Below the pieces are notes generated by a model, which was not told the DNA's origin, did no database searches, and saw only the letters and a program-made list of their open reading frames with translations. The position numbers and the translations under genes were made by a program. A stretch of DNA of 64,000 nt from Hirudinaria manillensis (lineage: Eukaryota > Annelida > Clitellata > Hirudinida > Hirudinidae). Of this stretch, positions 12,536 through 24,500 are shown piece by piece. Where the stretch lies: the NCBI GenBank assembly GCA_034509925.1, contig CM067534.1:3831501-3895500 (forward strand). Direction: 5' to 3'. The first letter of the stretch is position 1; every line of letters begins with the position of its first letter.

Positions 12536-15500
12536 ATGAAAATCGAATTTGTCGTTACGTTTTGCGTTTTAATGTTTTCAAAGAGGTGATATTAAACAAT
12601 TTCGATGACGATGTCAACGAAATTATCATTGAAAAAATCTAAGATAACTATAAGCCGGTTTATGTTATGGCAAATTCAATAATTGTTTTCATAACAATTT
12701 CAGCCAAGCTGAGAACTGGGAAAAGATACCTTATGAAACACTAGTTTCATACTTAAATTGCTGGCAATATCAATACAGGACATGTAGGAGAGTTTGGATC
12801 TTTTTTACGAAATGCGAAACGGTGACGTAAGTAAGATACTAAACTAAAAGTATATCATAGCAACATATACAAAGATTAAGCTAAATGCATAAATTATAAA
12901 ATATCACAATCTTCAGGGACACCCGCTGTGCCGTAGATTACAGAACTGAGACGAGATATAAGACGATATGCAAAAATGGCTGGGCAAACTTACCGGACTG
13001 TTTAACACGTGAGTTTTTGTATAATAACGACTTCAAAGCTTATTACTTAATTGATGAGATATTACAATATTTTTCAGCGATTTGTTCGTCATGTCGAAGC
13101 GGAGAAATATGCACAGCACCTGATAAATGCGATTGTCTGACAACGGGAGGAGTGTGCACTAACGGTAGTTATGACTTTTTATGTTGCTAGGAATATAAAT
13201 TTGTATAAAAAAAAATTAAATATTATAAATTTCTCTCCTACTTTCTCTGAGACTTAACTTCGTTCTAAGAACATTAATTTTAGATAAGAACACTTGAGTA
13301 GAGCTTAAATCTTATATTTGAAATTTATTCCATTTAGTGCCCTGTAGCGACACCAAAAGCTGTTATCCAGGCACTTGCGGCCCGTCTAAAACATGCGTGT
13401 GTAACCCAAATTTCTATGGAGATGATTGCCAAAATAGTGAGTCACACTTGTGAATTTCTACAAACGAAAAAATATTCTTAAAATTTTTACAAATAAATAA
13501 TAATTTCTCCAATCAGTTCGAAGGACTCCGACAAATCTCATATGCGAAGTAACACTTGATACAGCAACCCAGAAGGATATGAAAACAACTTGTGCACCTC
13601 CGAATTATGAACCTGAAATAAAATGGATCAACTCCATCAATAAGATATCCCTTCGTTTAGAATCAACTTATGACCCTTCTGGTATAAACCTTCCTGATAG
13701 CACAGTTGCTACTTATGCTAGGTTTCCGGTCAGCATTGGAGTCAGTAAATTGAGTTATTCAATAACTCTCGCTTCTGCAACTGGCTCCACAAAATCAGGT
13801 AAGAATTTCGGTATTAATAATTGTAGTGAGTCAAATTATCATTTTCATTCATTTTAATATATTACTAATCCAAACTGTAACTAAATTATTTATTGAAACT
13901 AAGTTATTGATTTCTTCAGTATTTAGCGACTCATGTCCAGGATATTCTGTGGATTCACCCGTTCCACATGCGACTTGTGACATAAATAAAGCCTATCAAG
14001 ATACTGGCATGCAATCACCAAGTCTTAATGACACGTGAGAATCATTTCAAATTAAAAACAAATTATAATTTGTGTGATTGCAAACAGTAGAAAACATAGT
14101 AAAGACCATTAAATGTTTCATTAATTTTTGTTCAGATTGCAATTCTTCTTCTTTTCCACTTTGGGGGGATACGTAGAGGGAAGCGCCAACCCTAAAATAC
14201 CGTACAGTTCATTCCCCAAGAGGAATTTTTATGGGGACGAAGTTAAGAGTTCTGCGAAGTTTCAGATTGACAACCAACCGCCTTTTCATTGCTTGAACGA
14301 CCCAACGGCCAAATGTCCTTCATTTCCAATATATCTTGAAAACGATATCACAACAGTGAGACTTTCATATTATAATCTATTCGATTCAAGTTTTCAAGAG
14401 AAAAAATTTTAAGAATATTAAGTAGAAATTTTAATACTGTTGATGTAAAGTTAATTTTGTTAATTAATGAAAGTTATACTTTGAAAATTAAACTAAATTT
14501 AATTTGGTGAGTGTTGCAAATGTCGGTCACCCACAGGGCCATCTGTGGACTCATCGGCGTGACTAGTTAATTATTTAATTAGGCAAATTAATTAAAACAT
14601 TAATTTGAATTTAATCTTCTTCTCAGGAGAAAACTCTCTATCCTCAATTTCTTGGCTGGAATGATTCTGCGTCTGGTATAGCACGTTATCACGTCGAAAT
14701 TTACTCGCTAAGAGCATCTGCATCGGGGCTTCTTGAAAACGTAGGATATCCAATACAGGTGGTAGACCTGAAATCGACTGAGAGTACTGTCGCAATCACG
14801 TGCAGTAAACCTGGAGTTTATTCAATCGAGTTGACTGTTTACGACCAGGTGAATAACAGCGCATCTGCAAGAAATATCTTCATCTATAACGACAACAAAG
14901 GTATTAAAACAAATCTCGATAAACCCTTGAAAGTTAAGGACGCAGTCAAAATAGAAGAGAATAAAAATGAATGGTGGATAAATGATACTAGTAAATTGAT
15001 TTCAAAGACCATCACAGTTTCATGGGATGGTTATTGCTCCAGTAGCGGACAGTTTAGCGAGGAATGGACCTATCCTGTAAAGCCTTGGAATAAAGGAATT
15101 GATGATTTAAATTATACGACCTACAGCTACGGTCTTAGAACTATTGATGAATTCAAATATTTAAAGGAAGGAATATCGTTATATTCTTTATCCACTTACG
15201 TCGGACCAAGAAGTAATTTGAAGTTCAGTCAAACCATAGATTACGATTCAACTGTAAATTCTGCAAATATCGATTATGCATCGCTTCCGGATGGAACAAC
15301 AATAGGTGTTCAGTTTTCATGTGCTGACATGTCAGGTGGAAAAATAACTGAAGAGTTGTTTATAAACGTTGATACGAGTCCGGCCACTGTTGCAAATGCC
15401 ACTCTTCGTAAAAATTATCCCGATATTTATACCTCGAGGTATATTTTAGTTATTCTCATAGCAATTCAAGATATAATTGAAATAAATTATTTAAATATAT

Positions 15501-18500
15501 GATGAAATAAGTTTGATTATATATTTATTAGTATAAGGATAATGATTTAAATTTAGATTAACTCATTTTGGTCTAATAAATTTATCATTCATTCTTAGTG
15601 TGGATGTCTGGATTGAAGAGAAGCAGAGTGGTATCAAATCCATCAATTACAATATATTTCTCGGCTCAAGCAACAAGAATAACCCTCTGATATCTCAATC
15701 AATCGCTCCAATGATTCGCGATGCTCCAAGTACGAATAATGGAAAAAACAAAAGAGAGGTTGGTCTCATAAGTCCGTCAACTTAGACGATTGATAGCTAT
15801 TTGCTTTCCTTCATACATTCGCTAAAGGGACGTAATGCGTTTGAAATCCATCCTTTCACTGCCATAAAAAATGAGGAGCGTTATATAATTCAAGAAAAAA
15901 AAACCACGCTATGCATGCCCCGGTATGTTAATCAAATGCATTTGTTCATTTGAAGATTCTGGAAGGACCGTGCACAGCTGCTGACCAAAACTGTTATTGT
16001 ACTCCGATGGGACATTGTTACAATTATTACCAAAGTGTTCCTATCGATCATTGTCTCATAGACAAAGTGAATAACAACGACTTCTACTTTGAAATTACTG
16101 TGACCAATTTAGCTGGCATAACTTCAACACCGAAAGGAATAAGGGTTAGCATAAATAAATTTTTTTTAAATTATTATAGTTTTATTTCATTTTGATACTT
16201 CAACAAGATTGCGATGCCACCTTAAAATATTAATTTCATTAATTAATTTGTTTGTATATCTGGTTCATTTTAATTATTTCACCGACAGTTTTCTTGCAGA
16301 ATAAAAATAGTTATAAAATAACTTAAATAAATTTGATGAAAACTTTGTTTATAACTGATTTATTTTTCCTTCTTTCTCAGATGACAGACATGAAAGATGT
16401 GGAGTGTAGACCTGGTATTACTTTACTCAATATGTCGTGTTCAGTGCTTTTTTAGTAGGGAGAAAGGTGCCAGAACGCACCTTTATGATTATTTTGTTGC
16501 AATTATTGATGTAAATTAGTGATAGTTAATACGACAAACATCATTAAAATCTTTTTTTAAGATTTTATGACACAAACTTAAAAGGTATAAACAACTTTAA
16601 TAGTATTTTGGTAGACTTTATGAAAAACATATAAATAAACATGAATTTATAGCTTTAAAAAAATGTATTTACATATATAAATATATTTTCTTCGTATTAT
16701 TTCTTAATATATCTTCGCTTGTATTTGTTATATTATGAATCACAATTATTAATAAACAAATATTATAGGCAAAGCAGATGGCTGTATTTTTCAGCAAGTC
16801 CAAATCCATATCTTCATCGAGATAATTTGTTTAAAGCTATAAATGTGAATTAACATTGTGAAAGTTTCCTGCGATGTTGCCACTTTTTTATTCCATTGCA
16901 ATATATATGTTAATGTTATATGTTAATGAATTAAAATATATATCGATTCAAAATATTATAAAATGTCATAAACAATTAAAACTTGGAATTAAAATTTGAA
17001 ACCGCCAAATTTCCGCGTTAAAAGATGCCGCTACGGCAATCCGGTATGTTCCGACTAAAAAAAGCACTGGTTACACTATAAAACATGATTTAATTTATCT
17101 TTTCAATTATTAAAAATTGTTTTATTTTCCAGCAAATAAGTTGACAGCCGGTCAAATTGCCGCCATTGTGATTTGTAAGTGAAGTTATGTTTAATAAAGG
17201 CATCAATATCAAGGTTGTGATAGGACCTAAACCAATCATTTTTTGTTTAACAGGTGTCCTGATATTAATTGCTATTTTGGTCATCATCACGTTCCTTTTA
17301 GTAAGGATATATTACTTCAAAAAGTCTGCACCAAGAATCATAACTCAGATGTACAGTTCTGCGGTCGGCAAATTTCGTAGAAGAAGAGAAGATGGACCCG
17401 TATCAACAGAAAACGAATTATATCATGTCGGCGATGATAGCAGGGTAACGATTTTGGTTTAAAATGTTAAAATTCACTATTTTGATAAAAAAAATATACT
17501 AGCAGGAAGGAGGTGATCTTAATAAAGACGGCTACATTTACTCTGGTGAATACACAAAGCTTATCAAAATACCTGCAAATAACATCAATTTGCGCGAGGA
17601 ACTCAGCAAAGGCAAAATGATAATGGTAAACAAAGCTATCTTCAACAACAACGGAAACCAAGAGATAGTGGCAGTAAAATATCTTAAAAGTTAGAAAAAA
17701 TAATTAACATGCTAATAAAGAATAAATTATAATTATACTTTTTAATTTATAAAGATGGATCTAGTTCAAAAACAAAAAAGTCATTCCAGGAGAAGATTAA
17801 CTTCCTTAATGACTTGATGCCTCACGAAAACATAGTCAAGTTTATGGGAATTTGTGAAAAACCCCAAGGTATTCACATATTTCATATTTCATTTTTCGTG
17901 TGACGTTCAGGACCACACAGCTTTATAATTCATATAATTATGATTATGATTATGATATCCTGAAACAGGAACAATGATGGTGCTGGAATATTGCGAACTC
18001 ACTTTGAAGAGCTGGTTGTCGAGTCTTGGAAAAGTGACACCAGACATTTTGGACGACATGTGCATGATATCATTAAATGTGGCCAATGGTGTGGAACATC
18101 TCCACAAAAGAAAGGTTATAAGAGAAACAAGCATTAAATAAAGAATGATTTTTGATACGATGTGAATAACAAATGCTTATGAGAAATTTTCAAATTCATG
18201 TAGATCGTTCATAAGAGACTTCTTGCCAAAAATGTTCTTCTGACAAAGCCATTTTCTCAATGGGTGGCTAAACTCATCGGCTTTGGGCCTGACAAATATG
18301 GAGATGAAGCAGACAGAAAAGTAATAGAGTTGTATTATTACTTTGTCATGCTTCAATAATGCCCAACCAATAATTTCTAATCCTTTAATTTTTTCGTAAA
18401 CCGTTGTCATCGAAGTTTTTTTTATTTGCCCATAGATGAGTTTTAATACAGTAATTGTATAAAATTGTATAATTGTTTAAATTCACGTTCAGGCTTCGGT

Positions 18501-21500
18501 CCCTATAAAGTGGCTAGCTCCTGAAACTTTGGAAACAATCAACGATTCGCATCCAACGTATAACGAGAAAACTGATGCTTGGACCTATGGCATACTTCTC
18601 TGGGAAATATATACAAAAGGTGATTTAAATGACCCTTTTACGAAAATTTGAAATCGATTAATTTGATAATCAGTCAGAAAGAAAAACGTTACCTATATTG
18701 ATTTTAATATAATATAATATAATATAATATAATATAATATAATATAATATAATATAATATAATATAATATAATATAATATAATATAATATAATATAATAT
18801 AATATAATATAATATAATATAATATAATATAATATAATATAATATAATATAAATATAATATAATATAATATAATATAATATAATATAATATAATATAATA
18901 TAATATAATATAATATAATATAATATAATATAATATAATATAATATAATATTAATAGAAACTCTTGAACGAGCGTTCTGACAGGGATCTTCAGAGGAATG
19001 GCCCCTTCTACAAGTGTTTCGGCCCTGAATCCTGACACTCTCGGGGGCTGGGCCGCATCCGTTGATCAAGCGGATGTCCCTGCCAGATACTTTCTTCCGA
19101 TAACCAGACAACGACTTCCGACAAACAAACAATACTCGCACCGCCATTTTACGAAAAATTCCGCGAGGGCTCCGCCGTCCGAAAAACCGTCAAAGTAGCC
19201 GTTACGGCACTTCTTATATCACTTTGGTGTGAATGCCGTCCGGGGTGTCTCTTTCCTGGTCTTACACTGGAGTCCCTGTTTTGGTGGAGTGGACAGGGAC
19301 GACTAGCCTCGCCGTGTCTGAGGCTTACCTTCGGTCCTTCGTTGTCCAGATCCAGTGAGAAGCCGATTCTGCGGACTCGGCTATTTTCTGGACGAACTGT
19401 TTTGTTTGCCTGTTTGAAAGGCCTATCTTCCTGAGAAAGGCGTATGTAGACTTGCCTACCAGCCCTCTCGCTCCGACTTCTATTGGTAACACACGGGCGC
19501 TATAACCTTTCCCCTCTAAATCCATCCTCAGCTCTTCATAACGGTCGCTCTTCAGAGCATTGCTGACATCAATTCGGTCCTCCCATGGGACCGTCAGCTC
19601 TACGATAATGACGGAATCGGTTGCTGCCGACGCCAGCACCAGATCAGGCCGCTTGCCGCTCTCTTGTATCACCTGGTGGTAGTGCCTTTCTCCCTGCAGG
19701 TCTGCCGCAACTGTCCAGTCTTTGGCTGTGGACAGCAAGTCCCTCATTTGGGCCATGTTCCTTTTGCGGTGCTGTGTTGAGCCCTCTCTTAAGAAGTACA
19801 TTCTTCTTGGTGCCGCGATTTCTCGGGCATTTGCCTGGGAGCATGCCGTCTTAGCCGCCTCGACCACGACCTGCAGGACTTGGTTATGTCGCCAAGTGTA
19901 GCGACCGTGAGCAAGGGCGTACGTGTATGATGAGAGCACGTGCCGGAGTGACTGTTCACCTCCGCAGAGCTCGCAGCTGGCGTCTTGAACCATCCCCCAC
20001 TTCTGTAAGTTGGACCCGGAAGGGAGCACGTCGTAGACCGACCTTATGAGGAATGCCAAGCGGAGGGGAGACTTTTTCCAAATGTCTTTCCATGTGATGG
20101 ATCTTTGGATGACGTCTTCCCAGGTTGTCCACTGTCCTTGCTGGCTTTGCTGCACTGCCAGCGCAATCCTTTCGGTCTCCATCTCTCGCCTTCTCTCTTG
20201 GATTATCATGGCGGCTTTTGTCTGCACATTCGCTGTGGACCATCTTGGAAAATGGTTCCATCCGACTCCATGGCGGTCTACCTGCACGGGTCCTCTTTTC
20301 TCCTCGAAGGCTAGGATTGCCTCGGATTCCTCAATTTCTTCCTGGGCTCTGAATTTCCTTCCTGAGCGGAGTTGCGGCATGACGTCGCGGACCCTGCTGT
20401 CACTGGAGTTGTTGAGCGACCATTGAGTTCTGATTTTGCTAATTTTATATTCTTCAACGATGGATCTGAGGGGCAGCCTCAACCGTGTGCTTCTGCTGTA
20501 CAGGGCGATCGACGATAGCGAAGGCGGCAACCCGAACCATTTCCTCGTACACCGATTTATTTTCCTTTCCATCTCTTCTACCGACTGCAGGCCTATTTCG
20601 TAGATGGTCAATGGCCACAGCAGTCTTGGTAGCAGGACGAACTGCAGGAGCCAGACTTTGAATCTGCCCTGTAGCGGCGATTCTGCAATCGCTCTCAGAC
20701 CGTCGGTCATCCTACTGACAGTGGCTGCCTCCTGGTTTTTGTCGCGGAGGGACACGTCAAAAACTCTTCCCAAGCTCTTTACTGGCTCTTCTGAGACCGT
20801 CGGAATGCGTTGTCCTCCGGCGGTGAAGCACACGTCGCTGCGAACTCTCCCTCTTGTGAGAGAAAGACTCCGGGATTTTGCGGGCTTCAGAGCCATGCGA
20901 CACCATTGGAGTAGATCATTGAGCTTGTCAAGGGCTCTTTGGACAATCTGCTGCCTGTTTAGAACGATGGTGGTGTCGTCCATGAAAACCTTTACTGAAG
21001 GCATAAACACCCCTTTACCCAAACGCATCTCGGGGATCTCAGCTCCTACTGCATTTAGAACGACTTGAATGGCAAGCACAAACAGCGATGGAGAAATGGC
21101 ACATCCCATGGCTATGCCGATCTGCAGAGGGATCCAACACGTGGTGCAATCTTTTGTGGAAAAACGCATCACGAAACTGTTGAAGTATTCCTTGAGTACC
21201 TCAATCACCGTTCCAGGAACATGGTGGATCTCTAACGTCTTCCAGAGGAGTTGATGGGGCACCGATCCATAGGCGTTGGCCAGGTCGAGCCACACGACGT
21301 GTAGACTGAGTTGGTTCCTTTTTGCGTTCTGGATCGCCTCCCATATCATTGCGGTGTGCTCGATGCACCCCGGCACACCTGGGATGCCTCCCTTTTGAAC
21401 TGCTGTGTCGATGTACTTGTTTGTTATCATGAACGTAGTCAGCCTTGCCGCTAGACATGAGAAATAGATTTTCCCTTCGACATTCAACAACGAAATAGGC

Positions 21501-24500
21501 CTGAACTGGTTTATGTGCTTAGATTCCTTTTCTTTCGGAATGTACACACCTTCCGCTACTTTCCATTCGTTGTCGACTGCGGCATTGACCCAGGTGGAAA
21601 CTATTATTGTGTGGAGCAGCTTGAGCGTTCTTGGGCATCTCTTGTAAAGCAGATATGGGATCCCGTTGGGCCCGGGCGCGGAGCGGTTTCTTGCCTTCTT
21701 CACGACTCCCTTAACCTCCTCGATCGATGGAGCTGCCTCTTGAAATGGATGATCCGGGAAAGGTGCTTCCAGAACCTCAGTTCTCTGAGGAAGCGGTGTG
21801 CTGCGAAGAGCATCGGTGTACGTCTTGGTGAGGTGTGCTTCTAGCTCCGCCCTTGAAGCAGCAAGAGTCCCTGATTTTGGTGGTTCGAGCAGTGACCTCC
21901 CGTAGCGATACGGATCACTGAAAAATTCTTGTCTTGCTCGCCTTCTCTCGTACCTCTTTTGTCTCGCCCTTTCTGCTTGACGGAGGGTGTTGATTCTTCC
22001 TTTGACCTCCTCCCACAGCACCATCAAACCGGCCTTTTCGGCCTCACCCGAACTCTTCCATCTGCTGCGAAGGACCCTTTTCTCGCGCTTCAAATTTCGT
22101 AGCTCGATCTGCCGCCTGGATTCTTTGGGTTTTGTGGGGCGCTTGACTTCGACAGACCCGAACTTCTCTAGGCAGGAAGCGTAGATGAAATCGGAGAAGC
22201 TCTTCATAGTGCCTTCTCTTTTCATCACTCTCTTGAGGCCGGTTGCGAGATTGCCATCCAGTTCTTGCCACACTTTCGTGTCTTTGCTTGGAGGAAATTT
22301 GATCCTTTGCCTGACTGGGTCTGGTGCTGGAAGAGAGACTCGAACCAACTCGGGACTGTGGTGTGCCTCCTGCCCGGTGTCGTTCGGCGTTTTATGTGTC
22401 GGCTCTTGCGCGACAGGACGCTGTCTCTCAATGCAACCCATTTTTGTCTGATGGATCTTCATTCCCTTCCTTGAAGCAAAAGATTTCCCGCAAATACACC
22501 TGCTGCCTGGCGCCATTGTCCAGGGCAGTCCTAAAATCGGTGATTGTTGTAACAGGCCGGTCGAAATCCGTAGGTCCAGTGATGGGTTCATCATTCTCCC
22601 TCTCCTTTCGGTAGGAACCCTGAGGGCATATTTCGGTAGTCGTTGAGGTAGCAGAAGTGATTTGTCGCACCTGACTTGCTGGGCCATGGGCGACCTCGTC
22701 TTTCCGAGATGCCACCGGTCTTTCCCGGTCGTCACCGGTCTTTCCTGGTTGTCCCTCGGTCTTTTCCCGAGCGTCAAATGGCCAACGCCTTGGTGTATTA
22801 ATAGAAACTCTTGAACGAGCGTTCTGACAGGGATCTTCAGAGGAATGGCCCCTTCTACAAGTGTTTCGGCCCTGAATCCTGACACTCTCGGGGGCTGGGC
22901 CGCATCCGTTGATCAAGCGGATGTCCCTGCCAGATACTTTCTTCCGATAACCAGACAACGACTTCCGACAAACAAACAATACTCGCACCGCCATTTTACG
23001 AAAAATTCCGCGAGGGCTCCGCCGTCCGAAAAAACCGTCAAAGTAGCCGTTACGGCACTTCTTATATCACTTTGGTGTGAATGCCGTCCGGGGTGTCTCT
23101 TTCCTGGTCTTACACTGGAGTCCCTGTTTTGGTGGAGTGGACAGGGACGACTAGCCTCGCCGTGTCTGAGGCTTACCTTCGGTCCTTCGTTGTCCAGATC
23201 CAGTGAGAAGCCGATTCTGCGGACTCGGCTATTTTCTGGACGAACTGTTTTGTTTGCCTGTTTGAAAGGCCTATCTTCCTGAGAAAGGCGTATGTAGACT
23301 TGCCTACCAGCCCTCTCGCTCCGACTTCTATTGGTAACACACGGGCGCTATAACCTTTCCCCTCTAAATCCATCCTCAGCTCTTCATAACGGTCGCTCTT
23401 CAGAGCATTGCTGACATCAATTCGGTCCTCCCATGGGACCGTCAGCTCTACGATAATGACGGAATCGGTTGCTGCCGACGCCAGCACCAGATCAGGCCGC
23501 TTGCCGCTCTCTTGTATCACCTGGTGGTAGTGCCTTTCTCCCTGCAGGTCTGCCGCAACTGTCCAGTCTTTGGCTGTGGACAGCAAGTCCCTCATTTGGG
23601 CCATGTTCCTTTTGCGGTGCTGTGTTGAGCCCTCTCTTAAGAAGTACATTCTTCTTGGTGCCGCGATTTCTCGGGCATTTGCCTGGGAGCATGCCGTCTT
23701 AGCCGCCTCGACCACGACCTGCAGGACTTGGTTATGTCGCCAAGTGTAGCGACCGTGAGCAAGGGCGTACGTGCATGATGAGAGCACGTGCCGGAGTGAC
23801 TGTTCACCTCCGCAGAGCTCGCAGCTGGCGTCTTGAACCATCCCCCACTTCTGTAAGTTGGACCCGGAAGGGAGCACGTCGTAGACCGACCTTATGAGGA
23901 ATGCCAAGCGGAGGGGAGACTTTTTCCAATATAATATAATATAATATAATATAATATAATATAATATAATATAATATAACATGACATAATATGACATAAT
24001 ATGACATGACATGACATGACATAACATAATATAATAAATACATCTAATATTTTAAAATTCACTGTTACGACTGGCTTTTGCAGCCCTTTCTCTACCGTAT
24101 CCCGAATTGAGCAGCTCTGAAGCAAAGAAGTTCATAATTCTTGGTGAAACGATGTCAATGCCAGAGAATTGTCCTGAATCAATGTAGGTTTATATCTAAA
24201 TATTGTTGTTATATTGTTTTATATTAATATATTGTTATATTGTTGATCTAGATAATTGTTTAATTAATTTTTTAAACATTATGCAAATATGTAATAAACA
24301 TTATTTATAATATTATATAGAATGATTAACAACGTCTAATATGGCAATATTTGCAATTATATTATAGGAAAATCATTCTTTATCATTTGTTTCGCTGTTC
24401 CAAAATTGATATAAATGTACTTATTGCATTTTTAATGAATTATCACTTTATGATTTGACAGTTATGAAAACATATTATTCAAATGCTGGAGCACTGATCC

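Noticed and set aside
18670..19147. Minus-strand frames of 122 and 147 codons made of YYIIL repeats
   Set aside because: They are the retrotransposon 3' UTR read into the (AATAT)n array; the repeat has no stops in these frames.
19621..22614. Many plus-strand frames over the retrotransposon
   Set aside because: They are antisense shadows of the pol gene, repeated in the truncated copy.
22428..22994. 188-codon minus-strand frame starting MAVRVLFVCRKSL
   Set aside because: It starts in the 3' UTR of the truncated retrotransposon and overlaps pol in another frame; the same start recurs at 19147 in the other copy's 3' UTR.
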